From positions 614,749 to 678,748 of the forward strand of contig DLCG01000008.1 of the NCBI GenBank assembly GCA_002480495.1: 64,000 nucleotides of DNA, read 5' to 3'. A program made the translations under genes and the position numbers. This DNA is from Rhodobiaceae bacterium UBA7804 (GTDB lineage Bacteria; Pseudomonadota; Alphaproteobacteria; Parvibaculales; Parvibaculaceae). Shown piece after piece: positions 1 to 8,984 of this stretch (the stretch's first letter is position 1; the number at the start of each line of letters is the position of its first letter). The notes under the pieces were generated by a model. It worked only from the letters and a program-made list of their open reading frames with translations. It was not told the DNA's origin and searched no databases.

Positions 1-581
1 ACGAACTCGGCCGTGCGCCGAGCCTTCGCCCATGCGCGGCGTTCGCTCGGCTTCTTGCTCAGGCGATTGTCGCAGGTGAAGGAGAACTGGCAGCCGGTCT
101 TGCGGCTCGCGCCCTGATAGACGACGCCGCAAATGCTGTCCGGGTAATGCTTGGAGCTGACGCGATTGAGGATAACGCGCGCGACCGCTAGCTGCCCCTC
201 GGTCGACTCGCCGCGCGCCTCGAAATAGATGCCGGCGGCGAGGCAGCGCCGCTCCTGCTCCATCACGCTCGCCTTCACGCGCACCAGCGGCGTGTCGACA
301 TCCATCGGCACGCCGGGGGCGGGCATGAGAATGCTGGCCGTCTGCGCCGCGTTCTCGATCAGTGAGCTGTCGCCCGAGAAGGCGCCGGCGAGATCGCGGC
401 CATGAGAAGGCGCATAGGCGGTCATGGGCGCATATTTGCGGACAGGCGTGACGGGATCGGGCGTCGTCATGGCATCGAGCACCGCGCCCGAAACAACGCC
501 GAGGCAGACAACCGCCGCGGCCGTCTGCGCAGCCCTGGAGACAAGATGGCCCAGGTCGAGCCATTGAAACAATCTACGCAT
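1..581 (-). CDS. SleB-type cell wall hydrolase (3' end outside window)
   Basis: The gene reads from an ATG at 581 leftwards and leaves the window after 193 codons, so the C-terminus is missing. The N-terminus has a hydrophobic stretch (about residues 16-36) that could be a signal anchor, followed by a roughly 70-residue linker. Residues from about 110 match the Hydrolase_2/SleB fold: AAGIYFEARGES, then AVARVILNRV and later CGVVYQG. In that family FEARGE carries the catalytic glutamate of a peptidoglycan hydrolase. The 450-bp upstream region is AT-rich and holds several GANTC and GTTAAC motifs, suggesting regulated expression. The family is clear; the exact cleavage specificity is not. Confidence 0.85.
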   Translation of the reverse strand, partial: MRRLFQWLDLGHLVSRAAQTAAAVVCLGVVSGAVLDAMTTPDPVTPVRKYAPMTAYAPSHGRDLAGAFSGDSSLIENAAQTASILMPAPGVPMDVDTPLVRVKASVMEQERRCLAAGIYFEARGESTEGQLAVARVILNRVSSKHYPDSICGVVYQGASRKTGCQFSFTCDNRLSKKPSERRAWAKARRTAEF

Positions 582-1031
582 CGTTCTCTAAACCCGTCTG
601 CTTTGTTGTGCAGCCCAAGGAACCGCCCCTTCTTGTGAGGGTTCAGGTCCGGCCCCCGGAGGGACCCTTCATGGACTACGGACAGCACCGCACGTGCCAG
701 AGCCCGATGCCGCTTCGACACCCGGGCAATCTCTACTCGTTAATCAGCCGAGCGGAGATAACACCGGGAATCCGGCTCAACAACGTCATAATTGTCGTAT
801 TGTTTACCGTTGCCGTTATCTGTTTGAAAAATAACGATTATTCAGGTGCGACAAATCGCACCGCAGCATGAAACAACACTGTGTGAGTGTGTTGAAACGC
901 GACATCGGCGTCATTTCACGTCGACTCAATGCGTTAACGCAAAAGACTCAATTTTGCCTTATTCGTTAACACTCCGTACACACATCAATCCCCCATCGGG
1001 ACAATTCGCATACGGATGAATCCCGAAACGG
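582..1031. other. 450-bp intergenic region upstream of the hydrolase
   Basis: This is the longest gap in the window apart from the glycine riboswitch leader. It is clearly AT-richer than its surroundings. It lies downstream of ppdK and upstream of the hydrolase gene, so any control signals serve the hydrolase. It holds GANTC sites at 768-772, 923-927, 945-949 and 1018-1022, GTTAAC hexamers at 933-938 and 965-970, and a perfect hairpin at 845-862. An 87-codon ORF on the plus strand (608-871) has no recognisable family and no clear ribosome binding site, and I do not call it a gene. Confidence 0.6.
845..862. repeat. Perfect 7-bp inverted repeat
   Basis: GGTGCGA and TCGCACC flank the 4-nt spacer CAAA. 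The element lies about 265 bp upstream of the hydrolase start, in AT-rich sequence. It could be an operator or a short RNA hairpin. There is no T-tract on either strand, so it is not a convincing terminator. Confidence 0.5.
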
Positions 1032-3719
1032 TCAGGCCGTGCCGGCGTATTTGGCGCCCGAAATCGCGGATTGCGCGGCCGCGAGACGCGCAATGGGGAC
1101 GCGATAGGGCGAGCAGGAGACATAGGTCAGCCCCACTTCCTCGCAGAAGGCGATGGAAGCCGGGTCGCCGCCATGCTCGCCGCAGATGCCGAGCTTGATG
1201 TCGGGCCTGGTTTCGCGTCCGCGCTCCGCACCGATCTTCACGAGTTCGCCGACGCCGTCGCGGTCGAGCGAGACGAAGGGGTCCTGGGCCAGAATCTTCT
1301 TGCCCATGTAGTCGTTGAGGAAGTGCGCGGCGTCGTCGCGGCTGATGCCGAATGTCGTTTGCGTGAGATCGTTAGTACCGAAGGAGAAGAACTCGGCGCT
1401 TTCGGCGATCTCGCGCGCCATCAGCGCGGCACGCGGCAGTTCGATCATCGTGCCGATGGTGTATTCGAGCTTCGCACCCTTCTCCTTCTCGATTTCCGCG
1501 GCGACCGCAACGATGCGCGCCTTCAGGAAATCGAGTTCCGTCTTCATGCCGACAAGCGGGATCATGATCTCGGGGATCACGGCCGCGCCGGTCTCTTCGG
1601 CGGCAAGCGCCGCGCCCTCGAAGATCGCGCGCGCCTGCATCTCGTATATTTCGGGATAGGAAATGCCGAGGCGGCAACCGCGATGACCGAGCATCGGATT
1701 CGTCTCTTCCAGTTCGGAGAGGCGGCGGCGAAGTTTCTCCGCGTCCATGCCCGCCTCGCGCGCGAATTCCTCGATCTCCGCATCGCCCTTCGGCAGGAAT
1801 TCATGCAGCGGCGGATCGAGCAGGCGGATCGTCACAGGCAGGCCATGCATGATCTCGAAGAGCTGGCGGAAATCGTCGCGCTGCATGGGCAGGATTTTCT
1901 CAAGCGCCGCGCGACGGCCCTTCTCGTCCGCCGCCACGATCATCTGGCGAACGGCGACGATGCGGTCCTCCTCGAAGAACATGTGTTCAGTGCGGCAAAG
2001 GCCGATGCCCTCGGCGCCGAACTTGCGCGCCGTCTCCGCGTCATGCGGCGTCTCGGCATTGGTGCGCACTTCCATGCGGCGGTGCCTGTCGGCCCATTCC
2101 ATCAGCGTCGCGAAATCGCCGGAGAGTTCGGGCTGCAGCGTGGGGATGCGGCCCTTGATGACCTGACCGGTCGATCCGTCCACGGTGATGACCTCACCCT
2201 TCTGGAGCGTCACGCCCGCAACCGTCATCGTCTCGGCCTTGTAGTCGATGCGGATCGAACCTGCGCCGGAAACGCAAGGACGCCCCATGCCGCGCGCGAC
2301 CACCGCCGCGTGGCTCGTCATGCCGCCTCGCGTCGTCAGGATCGCCACGGCCGAGTGCATGCCGTTGATGTCTTCCGGGCTCGTCTCCACGCGCACCAGC
2401 ACGACATCCTTGCCCGCCTGGCGCATGGCGGCAGCCTCGTCGGAACTGAAGACGATCTCTCCGCTCGCCGCGCCGGGCGATGCGGGAAGGCCCGTCGCGA
2501 TCACCTCGCGCGGCGCATCCGGATCGAGCGTGGGATGCAGAAGCTGGTCGAGCGAGGCGGGATCGACGCGACCGATCGCCATTTCCTCGGAGATGAGGCC
2601 TTCGGCCACCATGTCGACCGCGATCTTGAGCGCCGCCTTCGCCGTGCGCTTTCCGGAACGCGTCTGGAGCATCCAGAGCTTGCCTTCCTGCACGGTGAAT
2701 TCGACATCCTGCATGTCGGTGTAGTGCTTCTCGAGCCGCTCGAAAACGGCGGCGAGTTCGGCAAAGGCTTCGGGCATCGCCTCTTCCATCGAGGGCTTCT
2801 TGTCGCCCCCTTCGATGCGCGCCTTCTTCGTCAGGCTCTGCGGCGTGCGGATGCCCGCCACCACGTCCTCACCCTGCGCATTCACGAGGAACTCGCCGTA
2901 ATAGGCCTTCTCGCCGGTCGACGGGTTGCGCGTGAAGGCGACGCCCGTCGCGCTCGTCTCGCCCATATTGCCGAACACCATGGCCTGGATATTGACCGCC
3001 GTGCCCCAGCTCTCGGGAATATTGTGCAGACGGCGGTAGGTTTCCGCGCGCCGGTTGCCCCAGGAACCGAAGACCGCGCCGATCGCGCCCCAGATCTGCT
3101 CGTTGACATCCTGCGGGAAGGGCCGGCCAAGTTCCTCCTCGACGCGCTCCTTGTAACGCGCGATCACGTCCTTCCAGTCGTCGGCGGAAAGCTCCGTGTC
3201 GAGATTATATTCCTGCTCTTCCTTGTAATATTCGAGGATCTCCTCGAAATTGTGATGCTCGACGCCGAGCACCACGTCCGAATACATGGATATGAAGCGG
3301 CGATAGCTGTCATAGGCAAAGCGCTCGTCGCCCGCGCGCTTCGCAAGCCCCGCCGCCGTCTCGTCGTTCAGCCCCAGGTTCAGCACCGTATCCATCATGC
3401 CGGGCATGGAGGCGCGCGCGCCGGAGCGCACGGAAACGAGAAGCGGGTTCTCCGGATCGCCGAAGCTCATGCCCACGGCCTTGCCGACGCGGGCGAGCGC
3501 CTCTTCCACCTGGCCCTTCAGCCCGTCCGGATATTGCCGGTCGTTCTCGTAGAAGGCGGTACAGACTTCCGTGGTGATGGTGAAGCCGGGCGGTACCGGC
3601 AGGCCGATATTCGACATCTCGGCGAGGTTCGCGCCCTTGCCGCCAAGCAGATTGCGCATTTCCGCCGCGCCTTCCGCCTTGCCGTCACCGAAGGAATAGA
3701 CCCACTTCTTTTCAGCCAT
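1032..3719 (-). CDS. ppdK: Pyruvate, phosphate dikinase
   Basis: This 895-residue protein interconverts pyruvate, ATP and phosphate with PEP, AMP and diphosphate. Length and order match the family: an N-terminal ATP-grasp nucleotide-binding domain (GGKGANLAEM near residue 30), a central swivelling phosphohistidine domain with GGMTSHAAV (catalytic His near residue 470), and a C-terminal PEP/pyruvate TIM barrel that includes LGHRGCRLG and the FGTNDLTQ segment. The gene starts 42 bp after the glyS stop on the same strand, so it is probably the last gene of a glyQ-glyS-ppdK unit. Pyrophosphate-dependent PPDK, not ADP-forming PEP synthase, is indicated by the length and the LGHRGCR/ISYPEIYEMQ region. 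Confidence 0.97.
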   Translation of the reverse strand: MAEKKWVYSFGDGKAEGAAEMRNLLGGKGANLAEMSNIGLPVPPGFTITTEVCTAFYENDRQYPDGLKGQVEEALARVGKAVGMSFGDPENPLLVSVRSGARASMPGMMDTVLNLGLNDETAAGLAKRAGDERFAYDSYRRFISMYSDVVLGVEHHNFEEILEYYKEEQEYNLDTELSADDWKDVIARYKERVEEELGRPFPQDVNEQIWGAIGAVFGSWGNRRAETYRRLHNIPESWGTAVNIQAMVFGNMGETSATGVAFTRNPSTGEKAYYGEFLVNAQGEDVVAGIRTPQSLTKKARIEGGDKKPSMEEAMPEAFAELAAVFERLEKHYTDMQDVEFTVQEGKLWMLQTRSGKRTAKAALKIAVDMVAEGLISEEMAIGRVDPASLDQLLHPTLDPDAPREVIATGLPASPGAASGEIVFSSDEAAAMRQAGKDVVLVRVETSPEDINGMHSAVAILTTRGGMTSHAAVVARGMGRPCVSGAGSIRIDYKAETMTVAGVTLQKGEVITVDGSTGQVIKGRIPTLQPELSGDFATLMEWADRHRRMEVRTNAETPHDAETARKFGAEGIGLCRTEHMFFEEDRIVAVRQMIVAADEKGRRAALEKILPMQRDDFRQLFEIMHGLPVTIRLLDPPLHEFLPKGDAEIEEFAREAGMDAEKLRRRLSELEETNPMLGHRGCRLGISYPEIYEMQARAIFEGAALAAEETGAAVIPEIMIPLVGMKTELDFLKARIVAVAAEIEKEKGAKLEYTIGTMIELPRAALMAREIAESAEFFSFGTNDLTQTTFGISRDDAAHFLNDYMGKKILAQDPFVSLDRDGVGELVKIGAERGRETRPDIKLGICGEHGGDPASIAFCEEVGLTYVSCSPYRVPIARLAAAQSAISGAKYAGTA

Positions 3720-3761
3720 CGCACTTGCCTTTGTTGAGGCGAACAGGAGAACGGCCGAAGG

Positions 3762-5900
3762 TTATCCCTCGACCTTGGAAAAATCGGCGACCTCGTGCAA
3801 GGCCGCACGAATCTGCGCCAGAAGCTTCAGACGGTTGGCGCGCACCGCCGCATCGTCCGCGTTCACGGTCACCTTGTCGAAGAAGGCATCGACCGGCGCA
3901 CGGAGATTGGCCAGCGCCGACATGGCGGCGGCGAAGTCTTCCTTCGCCACGGCGGCTTTCGCATCCTTGGCAGCCGTCTCGATGGCGGCGGCGAGCGCTT
4001 TCTCTTCCGGCTCCGCGAGGAGCTTCGCGTCCGGCGCCGCGTCGTAGGAGGTGCCGTCCTTCTTCTCCTCGATGCGGAGAATGTTCACCGCGCGCTTGTA
4101 ACCGGCGAGCAGGTTCGCGCCGTCTTCCGTCGACAGGAAATCGGACAGCGCCTCGACGCGCTTCACGATGAGCACGAGATCGTCCTGCCCCTCAAGGGCG
4201 AACACCGCATCCACGAGATCGTGCCGTGCGCCGCGGTCGCGCAACTGCTGCTTTAGCCGCTCGCGGAAAAAATCGAGCAACCCTGACACTCTCACTGCAT
4301 TGAAAGCAGAATCCAGAGAGTCTCTGGCTGTCACGTTCTTTCTGCCTTCGCCGAACCATCGTTGGATAGCGGCGTCACCCACTTCACCGTGGCTTTTGAC
4401 CGCCTCGTAGAATACCTGGGAGAGGCTTAGCCGAATATTGGTTTCGAGTGCTACACGGATCACCCCAAGCGCAGCGCGACGAAGCGCGTAGGGGTCCTTC
4501 GAGCCCGTGGGCTTTTCATCGATAGCCCAGAAACCGGCAAGCGTATCGATCTTGTCGGCGAGCGCGACCACCTTGCCGAGCGGCGTGGAAGGCACATCGT
4601 CGGAAGGCCCGAGCGGCGAGTAGTGTTCGGCAATCGCATCCGCGATGTCGTCGCCGAGGCCGTCATTGCGCGCATAGTAAGCGCCCATGAGCCCCTGCAG
4701 TTCCGGGAACTCGTAGACCATCTGGCTGGTGAGGTCGGCTTTCGCCAGTTCGCCCGCGACACGCGCCTTTTCGGCATCCGCACCGGGCACGAAGGGCGCG
4801 AGCGCCTCGGCGAGCTTGCCGATCCGCATGGCCTTGTCGTGAACTGTGCCGAGCTTCGCGTGGAAGACGACCTCTTGCAGTTTCGGCAAGCGGCTCGTCA
4901 GCGTCTGTTTGCGATCCTGATCCCAGAGGAAGCGCGCATCGGCGAAGCGGGCGCGCAGCACGCGCTCATTGCCGTTGACGATTGCCTTGCCGCCATCTTC
5001 CGCTTCAAGGTTCGCGACCACGATGAAGCGCGGCGCCAACTTGCCATGTGCGTCATGCAGCGCGAAATATTTCTGGTTCGCGCGCATCGTGCTTGTCAGC
5101 ACTTCCTGTGGCACGGACATGAACTCGTCGTCGATAAAACCCATCAGCGGCACGGGCCATTCGACGAGCCCCGCCACCTCGTGCAGCAGCGCCTCGTCCT
5201 CGACAAGCGTCAGCCCTTCCGCCGATGCCAGCGCCTTCGCGCCTTCATGGATGAAGTTCGCGCGCTTCGCCGGATCGAGAACGACTTTGGCGTCGAAGAG
5301 CTTCATGTCGTAATCGGTGAAGTCCTTCACCGCGAATTCCGCGCTGCTCATGAAGCGGTGGCCGCGCGTCTTGTCGCCCGACTTGATGCCATCCACCTCG
5401 AAAGGCACGACCTTGCCGCCGAGAATGCAGAGGATCGAATGAAGCGGGCGCACCCAGCGGAGCGTGCCGGAGCCCCAGCGCATCGATTTCGGCCAGGGGA
5501 AGGCGCGCGCAATCGCGGGCACGATCTCGGCGATGACATCCGCCGTCGCCCGGCCCTTTTTCTCCGTCACCGCGACATAGAAGGCGCCCTTCTTGTCTTC
5601 CTGCACCGTCGCTTCCTCGATGGAGGACAAGCCCGCCGCGCGGAGGAAACCGTCAATCGCCTGTTGCGGCGCGCCGACCTTGGGGCCCTTGCGCTCTTCC
5701 TTCACATCCGGCGTCTTTTCCGGCAGCCCGTCGATGACGAGCGCAAGGCGGCGCGGAGTCGTATAGGCGCGCGCATTCTTTCCCTCGACGCCCGCCTGCT
5801 TCAGCGCGTCGGTCACGAGGCGCACAAGGTCCTCGCCCGCCCGCTTCTGCATTCGCGCAGGGATTTCTTCCGAGAAGAGTTCGAGCAGCAACTCGCTCAT
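3762..5900 (-). CDS. glyS: Glycyl-tRNA synthetase beta subunit
   Basis: This is the beta subunit of the bacterial alpha2beta2 glycyl-tRNA synthetase, which binds and helps charge tRNA-Gly. The protein begins MSELLLELFSEEIPARM, the typical N-terminus of the family, and is about 712 residues long, close to the usual 690. The reading frame is open further upstream, but that part has no family similarity and runs antiparallel across glyQ. The ATG at 5900 overlaps the glyQ stop by 4 bp (ATGA), which supports both this start and translational coupling. The C-terminal region contains the anticodon-binding-like segment ending in FSKVEG. Confidence 0.97.
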   Translation of the reverse strand: MSELLLELFSEEIPARMQKRAGEDLVRLVTDALKQAGVEGKNARAYTTPRRLALVIDGLPEKTPDVKEERKGPKVGAPQQAIDGFLRAAGLSSIEEATVQEDKKGAFYVAVTEKKGRATADVIAEIVPAIARAFPWPKSMRWGSGTLRWVRPLHSILCILGGKVVPFEVDGIKSGDKTRGHRFMSSAEFAVKDFTDYDMKLFDAKVVLDPAKRANFIHEGAKALASAEGLTLVEDEALLHEVAGLVEWPVPLMGFIDDEFMSVPQEVLTSTMRANQKYFALHDAHGKLAPRFIVVANLEAEDGGKAIVNGNERVLRARFADARFLWDQDRKQTLTSRLPKLQEVVFHAKLGTVHDKAMRIGKLAEALAPFVPGADAEKARVAGELAKADLTSQMVYEFPELQGLMGAYYARNDGLGDDIADAIAEHYSPLGPSDDVPSTPLGKVVALADKIDTLAGFWAIDEKPTGSKDPYALRRAALGVIRVALETNIRLSLSQVFYEAVKSHGEVGDAAIQRWFGEGRKNVTARDSLDSAFNAVRVSGLLDFFRERLKQQLRDRGARHDLVDAVFALEGQDDLVLIVKRVEALSDFLSTEDGANLLAGYKRAVNILRIEEKKDGTSYDAAPDAKLLAEPEEKALAAAIETAAKDAKAAVAKEDFAAAMSALANLRAPVDAFFDKVTVNADDAAVRANRLKLLAQIRAALHEVADFSKVEG

Positions 5901-6790
5901 GCCCCGCCCCCGGCCGGCGTCTTCAGCCATTCCTCGGCGCAGCGCTTCGCCAGCGCGCGCACGCGGCCGATATAGGCCTGCCGCTCGGTCACGGAGATGA
6001 CGCCGCGCGCATCGAGCAGGTTGAAATTGTGGCTCGCCTTGATGACCTGGTCGTAAGCCGGCAGCGGCAGCGGCTTCTCGCGATCGAGCAGCGCCGCGCA
6101 TTCCCTTTCCGCGTCCTCGAAATGGCGGAACAGCATTTCCGTGTTCGCCGCCTCGAAATTATGCGCGGAGAATTCGACTTCCGCCTGATGGAAGACATCG
6201 CCATAGGTTACGCGGTCCTCGCCCTCGGCGCCGTTGAAGTCGAGCTCGTAGCCGTTGTCGATACCCTGAATATACATGGCGAGGCGTTCGAGGCCGTAGG
6301 TGAGCTCGCCCGAAACGGGCGAGCAGTCCTCGCCGCCGACCTGCTGGAAGTAGGTGAACTGCGAGACTTCCATGCCGTCGCACCAGACTTCCCAGCCGAG
6401 GCCCCAGGCGCCCAGCGTCGGGCTCTCCCAGTCGTCCTCGACAAAGCGGATGTCGTGGTTCGCGGCGTCGATGCCGAGTTCCTTCAGGCTCTCCAGATAG
6501 AGCTCCTGAAGATTGTCCGGGTTCGGCTTCAGGATCACCTGAAACTGGTAATAGTGCTGGAAGCGGTTCGGGTTCTCGCCATAGCGCCCGTCGGTCGGGC
6601 GGCGGGAGGGCTGCACATAGGCCGCCTTCCAGGGCTTCGGCCCCAGCGCCCTCAGCGTCGTCGCGGGGTGGAACGTGCCCGCCCCCATCGCCATGTCGTA
6701 AGGCTGCAGGATGACGCAGCCCTGCCGCGCCCAATAAGCCTGCAGTTTCAGGATAAGGGACTGGAACGAATTGTCGGGCTTCGCCGTCAT
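5897..6790 (-). CDS. glyQ: Glycyl-tRNA synthetase alpha subunit
   Basis: This is the catalytic class II alpha subunit of the tetrameric glycyl-tRNA synthetase. It is about 297 residues long (family about 300). Family-wide signatures are easily read: YWARQGC, RALGPKPW, YVQPSRRPTDGRYGENPNR, GAWGLGWEVW and FTYFQQVGG. I start it at the ATG at 6790; the frame could be extended 6 codons to a TTG at 6808, which is less likely. It is the first gene of the glyQ-glyS-ppdK unit and has a sigma70-like promoter about 60 bp upstream. Confidence 0.97.
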   Translation of the reverse strand: MTAKPDNSFQSLILKLQAYWARQGCVILQPYDMAMGAGTFHPATTLRALGPKPWKAAYVQPSRRPTDGRYGENPNRFQHYYQFQVILKPNPDNLQELYLESLKELGIDAANHDIRFVEDDWESPTLGAWGLGWEVWCDGMEVSQFTYFQQVGGEDCSPVSGELTYGLERLAMYIQGIDNGYELDFNGAEGEDRVTYGDVFHQAEVEFSAHNFEAANTEMLFRHFEDAERECAALLDREKPLPLPAYDQVIKASHNFNLLDARGVISVTERQAYIGRVRALAKRCAEEWLKTPAGGGA

Positions 6791-6850
6791 GGAGTGAGGC
6801 GCTTTCAAGCGATTGAGGGCACTCGGGAAATCAGTGCCCCGGGCGCGCGC

Positions 6851-6879
6851 AACCTAGCCGCCGGTCCTGGGAGGGTCAA
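6851..6879 (-). promoter_or_regulatory. Predicted promoter for glyQ-glyS-ppdK
   Basis: On the minus strand TTGACC (6874-6879) and TAGGTT (6851-6856) are separated by 17 bp. This is a good match to an alphaproteobacterial housekeeping promoter. Transcription would begin near 6845, leaving a leader of about 55 nt before glyQ. Confidence 0.55.
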
Positions 6880-6920
6880 GCTGAAGGCAGGCAAAGCGGT
6901 TTGTGCATTGGCAATGCGAA

Positions 6921-6943
6921 GGGCAGCCGATGCAAGGCTGCCC
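6921..6943. repeat. 8-bp hairpin between the small membrane gene and glyQ
   Basis: GGGCAGCC and GGCTGCCC flank a 7-nt loop. On the minus strand it lies just after the 66-residue membrane protein gene and before the glyQ promoter. It may limit read-through, but no run of T follows it, so it is not a canonical terminator. Confidence 0.4.
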
Positions 6944-6973
6944 GCCGGCGAATCGTTTTCTTCGCGTCCCGCC

Positions 6974-7174
6974 TCAGCGGTCGCGGCGCGAATGTTCCGG
7001 CACGTAGATACCGTCGCCGCCATCGCGCAGCGTGCCGAGGTCGCGCGGTTCCATGCGGCTGCGGCTCTGCGCGCGGGCAAAGGCCTCGCGCTGGCGCTGG
7101 GCGGCGCGATTGAGCGCGTTGTAAGCCGCATAGCAGACCGCGATGAAAACGGCCGCGAAGACGATCTTCGTCAT
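6974..7174 (-). CDS. Small single-pass membrane protein, function unknown
   Basis: This 66-residue ORF starts at ATG 7174, with an AAAGGG-type ribosome binding site about 8 nt upstream. Residues 3-20 form one hydrophobic segment (IVFAAVFIAVCYAAYNAL), followed by an Arg/Gln-rich cytoplasmic-looking tail that ends RRDR. It lies 57 bp after the S49 peptidase gene on the same strand and may be co-transcribed with it. I recognise no family. Support comes from the start signal, the clean TM-plus-tail design and its position in an otherwise colinear minus-strand run. Confidence 0.6.
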   Translation of the reverse strand: MTKIVFAAVFIAVCYAAYNALNRAAQRQREAFARAQSRSRMEPRDLGTLRDGGDGIYVPEHSRRDR

Positions 7175-7231
7175 GTCATCGCCCTTTCGAACTGCCGGGC
7201 CCCGACTGCCGATGGGGAACCGGAACCTGCA

Positions 7232-8146
7232 TTAAAGGCCAAAACGGCTCCAAAGGGAACGCCTCTCCGCCGCGGCGATAAGTCCCTCCCCGATTTCCGC
7301 CGCGAATCCGGCGCCCAACTGCCCGAAAAGGCGCTCCGGACCGCCTGTTCCGCCGGTAAAGCCGACCCCGCCTCCCGGCCGCCACCAGGGGGTCCGCTGG
7401 GTCACGAGCTTCAGCTTCACGTCCTTGCCGAAGAGGTCGCGCATCTTGCCCCGCACATCGGCGATGCCGTCGACCAGGCCGCGCTCCCTCGCGCCCTCGC
7501 CCGCCCAGAACTCGCCCGAAAAGATCGCCGGATCGTCCGCCTTCAACCGGTCGCCCCGCGCATCGCGGACGAGCTTCTTGAAGTTCTCATGGACATCCTT
7601 CTGCAGCGCCTCGAGGCGGCGCACATCGTCTTCCTTCTCCGGCTGGAAGGGATCGAGCATGGCCTTGCTCTCGCCCGCCGTGTGGACGCGGCGCTCCACG
7701 CCGAGCTTCTCGATCAGCCCGGTAAAGCCGAAGCCCGCGGAGACGACGCCAATGGAGCCGATAATGGAGCTTTCATCCGCATAGATCTCATCCGCCGCGC
7801 AGGCGATCATGTAACCGCCGGATGCCGCGACATCTTCCGCGAAGGCATAGACGGGAACGCCCTTCTCCTCCGCCAGCGAGCGAATGCGCTTGTAGATGAG
7901 CGAGGACTGGACTGGCGAGCCGCCCGGCGAATTCACGAGCAGCGCCACAGCCTTCGCGCCCTTCAGCGAGAAGGCGGCTTCCAGCGGCCCGGCGACGGAA
8001 GCAAGGTTGAGCCCGCCGCGCAGCGGCTGCGAGGGGCCGATGACCCCCGAAAGCCGCACCACGGCGACGACGGGTTTCGGCTCCCATCCGGGCAGCAATC
8101 TTTTGCGCAAGGGCGGGGGAAGGAGAGGCGCTATGCGGTTTTTCAT
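7232..8146 (-). CDS. S49 family serine peptidase (SppA/SohB-like)
   Basis: This 304-residue protein belongs to the signal-peptide-peptidase A family of Ser/Lys dyad proteases. The core motif VNSPGGSP is at residues 71-78, the nucleophile Ser109 lies in DVAASGGYM, and the general-base Lys161 lies in GESKAMLDPF. No obvious N-terminal signal peptide or long TM helix is visible: the start is PPPLRKRLLPG with Arg/Lys-rich sequence, so it may be cytoplasmic or peripheral. It is shorter than E. coli SppA and has a single catalytic domain, as in SohB and the alphaproteobacterial forms. The substrate is probably cleaved signal peptides or membrane-protein fragments. Confidence 0.92.
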   Translation of the reverse strand: MKNRIAPLLPPPLRKRLLPGWEPKPVVAVVRLSGVIGPSQPLRGGLNLASVAGPLEAAFSLKGAKAVALLVNSPGGSPVQSSLIYKRIRSLAEEKGVPVYAFAEDVAASGGYMIACAADEIYADESSIIGSIGVVSAGFGFTGLIEKLGVERRVHTAGESKAMLDPFQPEKEDDVRRLEALQKDVHENFKKLVRDARGDRLKADDPAIFSGEFWAGEGARERGLVDGIADVRGKMRDLFGKDVKLKLVTQRTPWWRPGGGVGFTGGTGGPERLFGQLGAGFAAEIGEGLIAAAERRSLWSRFGL

Positions 8147-8201
8147 GATCCCTTAGATAGGAGGGAAGCAGGGCCGGGGCAAGAAGTCCGCCCCCATGCC
8201 G

Positions 8202-8984
8202 TCAGGCCGGCTGATCGAGCAGCAGCGCCTCGCCCCGGCGCAGCAGCGCCTCCGCCCGGTCCGTGAAGCGCCCGTCCCGCCCGTGGAGCACAAGGCCGGG
8301 GCGCAGCGCCAGCGGCGCGCGCGAGCCCCGCTGGCCCCGCACAATGACGCGGGAGGCGGATTTTCCCGCCGCCGGCCAGAGCGGAAAGACCTCGATCCCG
8401 CCGAGATGTCCGGACATGGCCGCAAGAAGATCGCCCAGCGCCTCCGCCCTGTGAATGAAGGTCACGGTGCCCTTCGGCCGCGCCATCACGCAGGCGAACC
8501 GTACCCAGTCGTCGAGATCGGAGCCGAGCGTGAGATGCGCCTGCGCCTTGCTTGCATTGGGTGAGGCGGGGCTTGCCGCGGGATCGTGAAACGGCGGATT
8601 GGCGAAGACGTGATGCCAGGCATTGGGCTCGAGACCCATCGCCGAGAGGTCCCGCACGGGGTGACCGATATCGCCCTCGACGATGGAGATACGATCGCCG
8701 AAACCGTTGCGGGATATGTTCTCGCCCGCGAGGCGCACGAGTTCCGGCTGCAGTTCGATGCCCGCAACTTCAAGCCCGCTCACACGCGAGGCGAGGCAGA
8801 GGCTCGCAACGCCGACGCCCGCCCCCGCTTCCAGCACGCGCTCGCCCGCCCTTGCGGGCACGGCGGCGGCGAGCAGCACCGCATCGAGCCCCGCGCGATA
8901 GCCCTTCGCGGGCTGCAGGACCTTGAGCCTCCCGTCCAGAAAGCCGTCATCCGTGATTTCTTCGCCGGTCGCCGTTCCGCTCAT
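8202..8984 (-). CDS. TrmN6-like adenine-N6 tRNA methyltransferase
   Basis: This 260-residue class I SAM-dependent methyltransferase has a SAM-binding glycine motif (LEAGAGVGVASL, residues 51-62) and the catalytic NPPF motif (129-132) typical of adenine-N6 and amide-nitrogen methyltransferases. The opening (DGFLDGRLKVLQPAKGYR) is that of the TrmN6/YfiC group, which methylates A37 of tRNA1-Val. The assignment to tRNA is by family only. Its ATG overlaps the stop of the DUF2007 gene by 4 bp, so the two are probably translated together. Confidence 0.85.
   Translation of the reverse strand: MSGTATGEEITDDGFLDGRLKVLQPAKGYRAGLDAVLLAAAVPARAGERVLEAGAGVGVASLCLASRVSGLEVAGIELQPELVRLAGENISRNGFGDRISIVEGDIGHPVRDLSAMGLEPNAWHHVFANPPFHDPAASPASPNASKAQAHLTLGSDLDDWVRFACVMARPKGTVTFIHRAEALGDLLAAMSGHLGGIEVFPLWPAAGKSASRVIVRGQRGSRAPLALRPGLVLHGRDGRFTDRAEALLRRGEALLLDQPA

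Noticed and set aside
608..871. 87-codon ORF upstream of the hydrolase gene
   Set aside because: No ribosome binding site, no family, and it crosses the AT-rich control region. A short hydrophobic stretch (IIVVLFTVAVI) alone is not enough.
1071..3737. 888-codon open frame on the plus strand across ppdK
   Set aside because: It is antiparallel to a perfectly conserved PPDK gene, and its Arg/His/Ala-rich translation has no domains. Long antisense frames are expected in GC-rich genes; the same holds for those opposite glyS, gcvPA/PB, the RND pump and the M16 gene.
6791..6973. T-box or amino-acid attenuator before glyQ
   Set aside because: I see no T-box consensus or specifier stem; the region holds a plain promoter and an 8-bp hairpin, and T-boxes are not expected in alphaproteobacteria.
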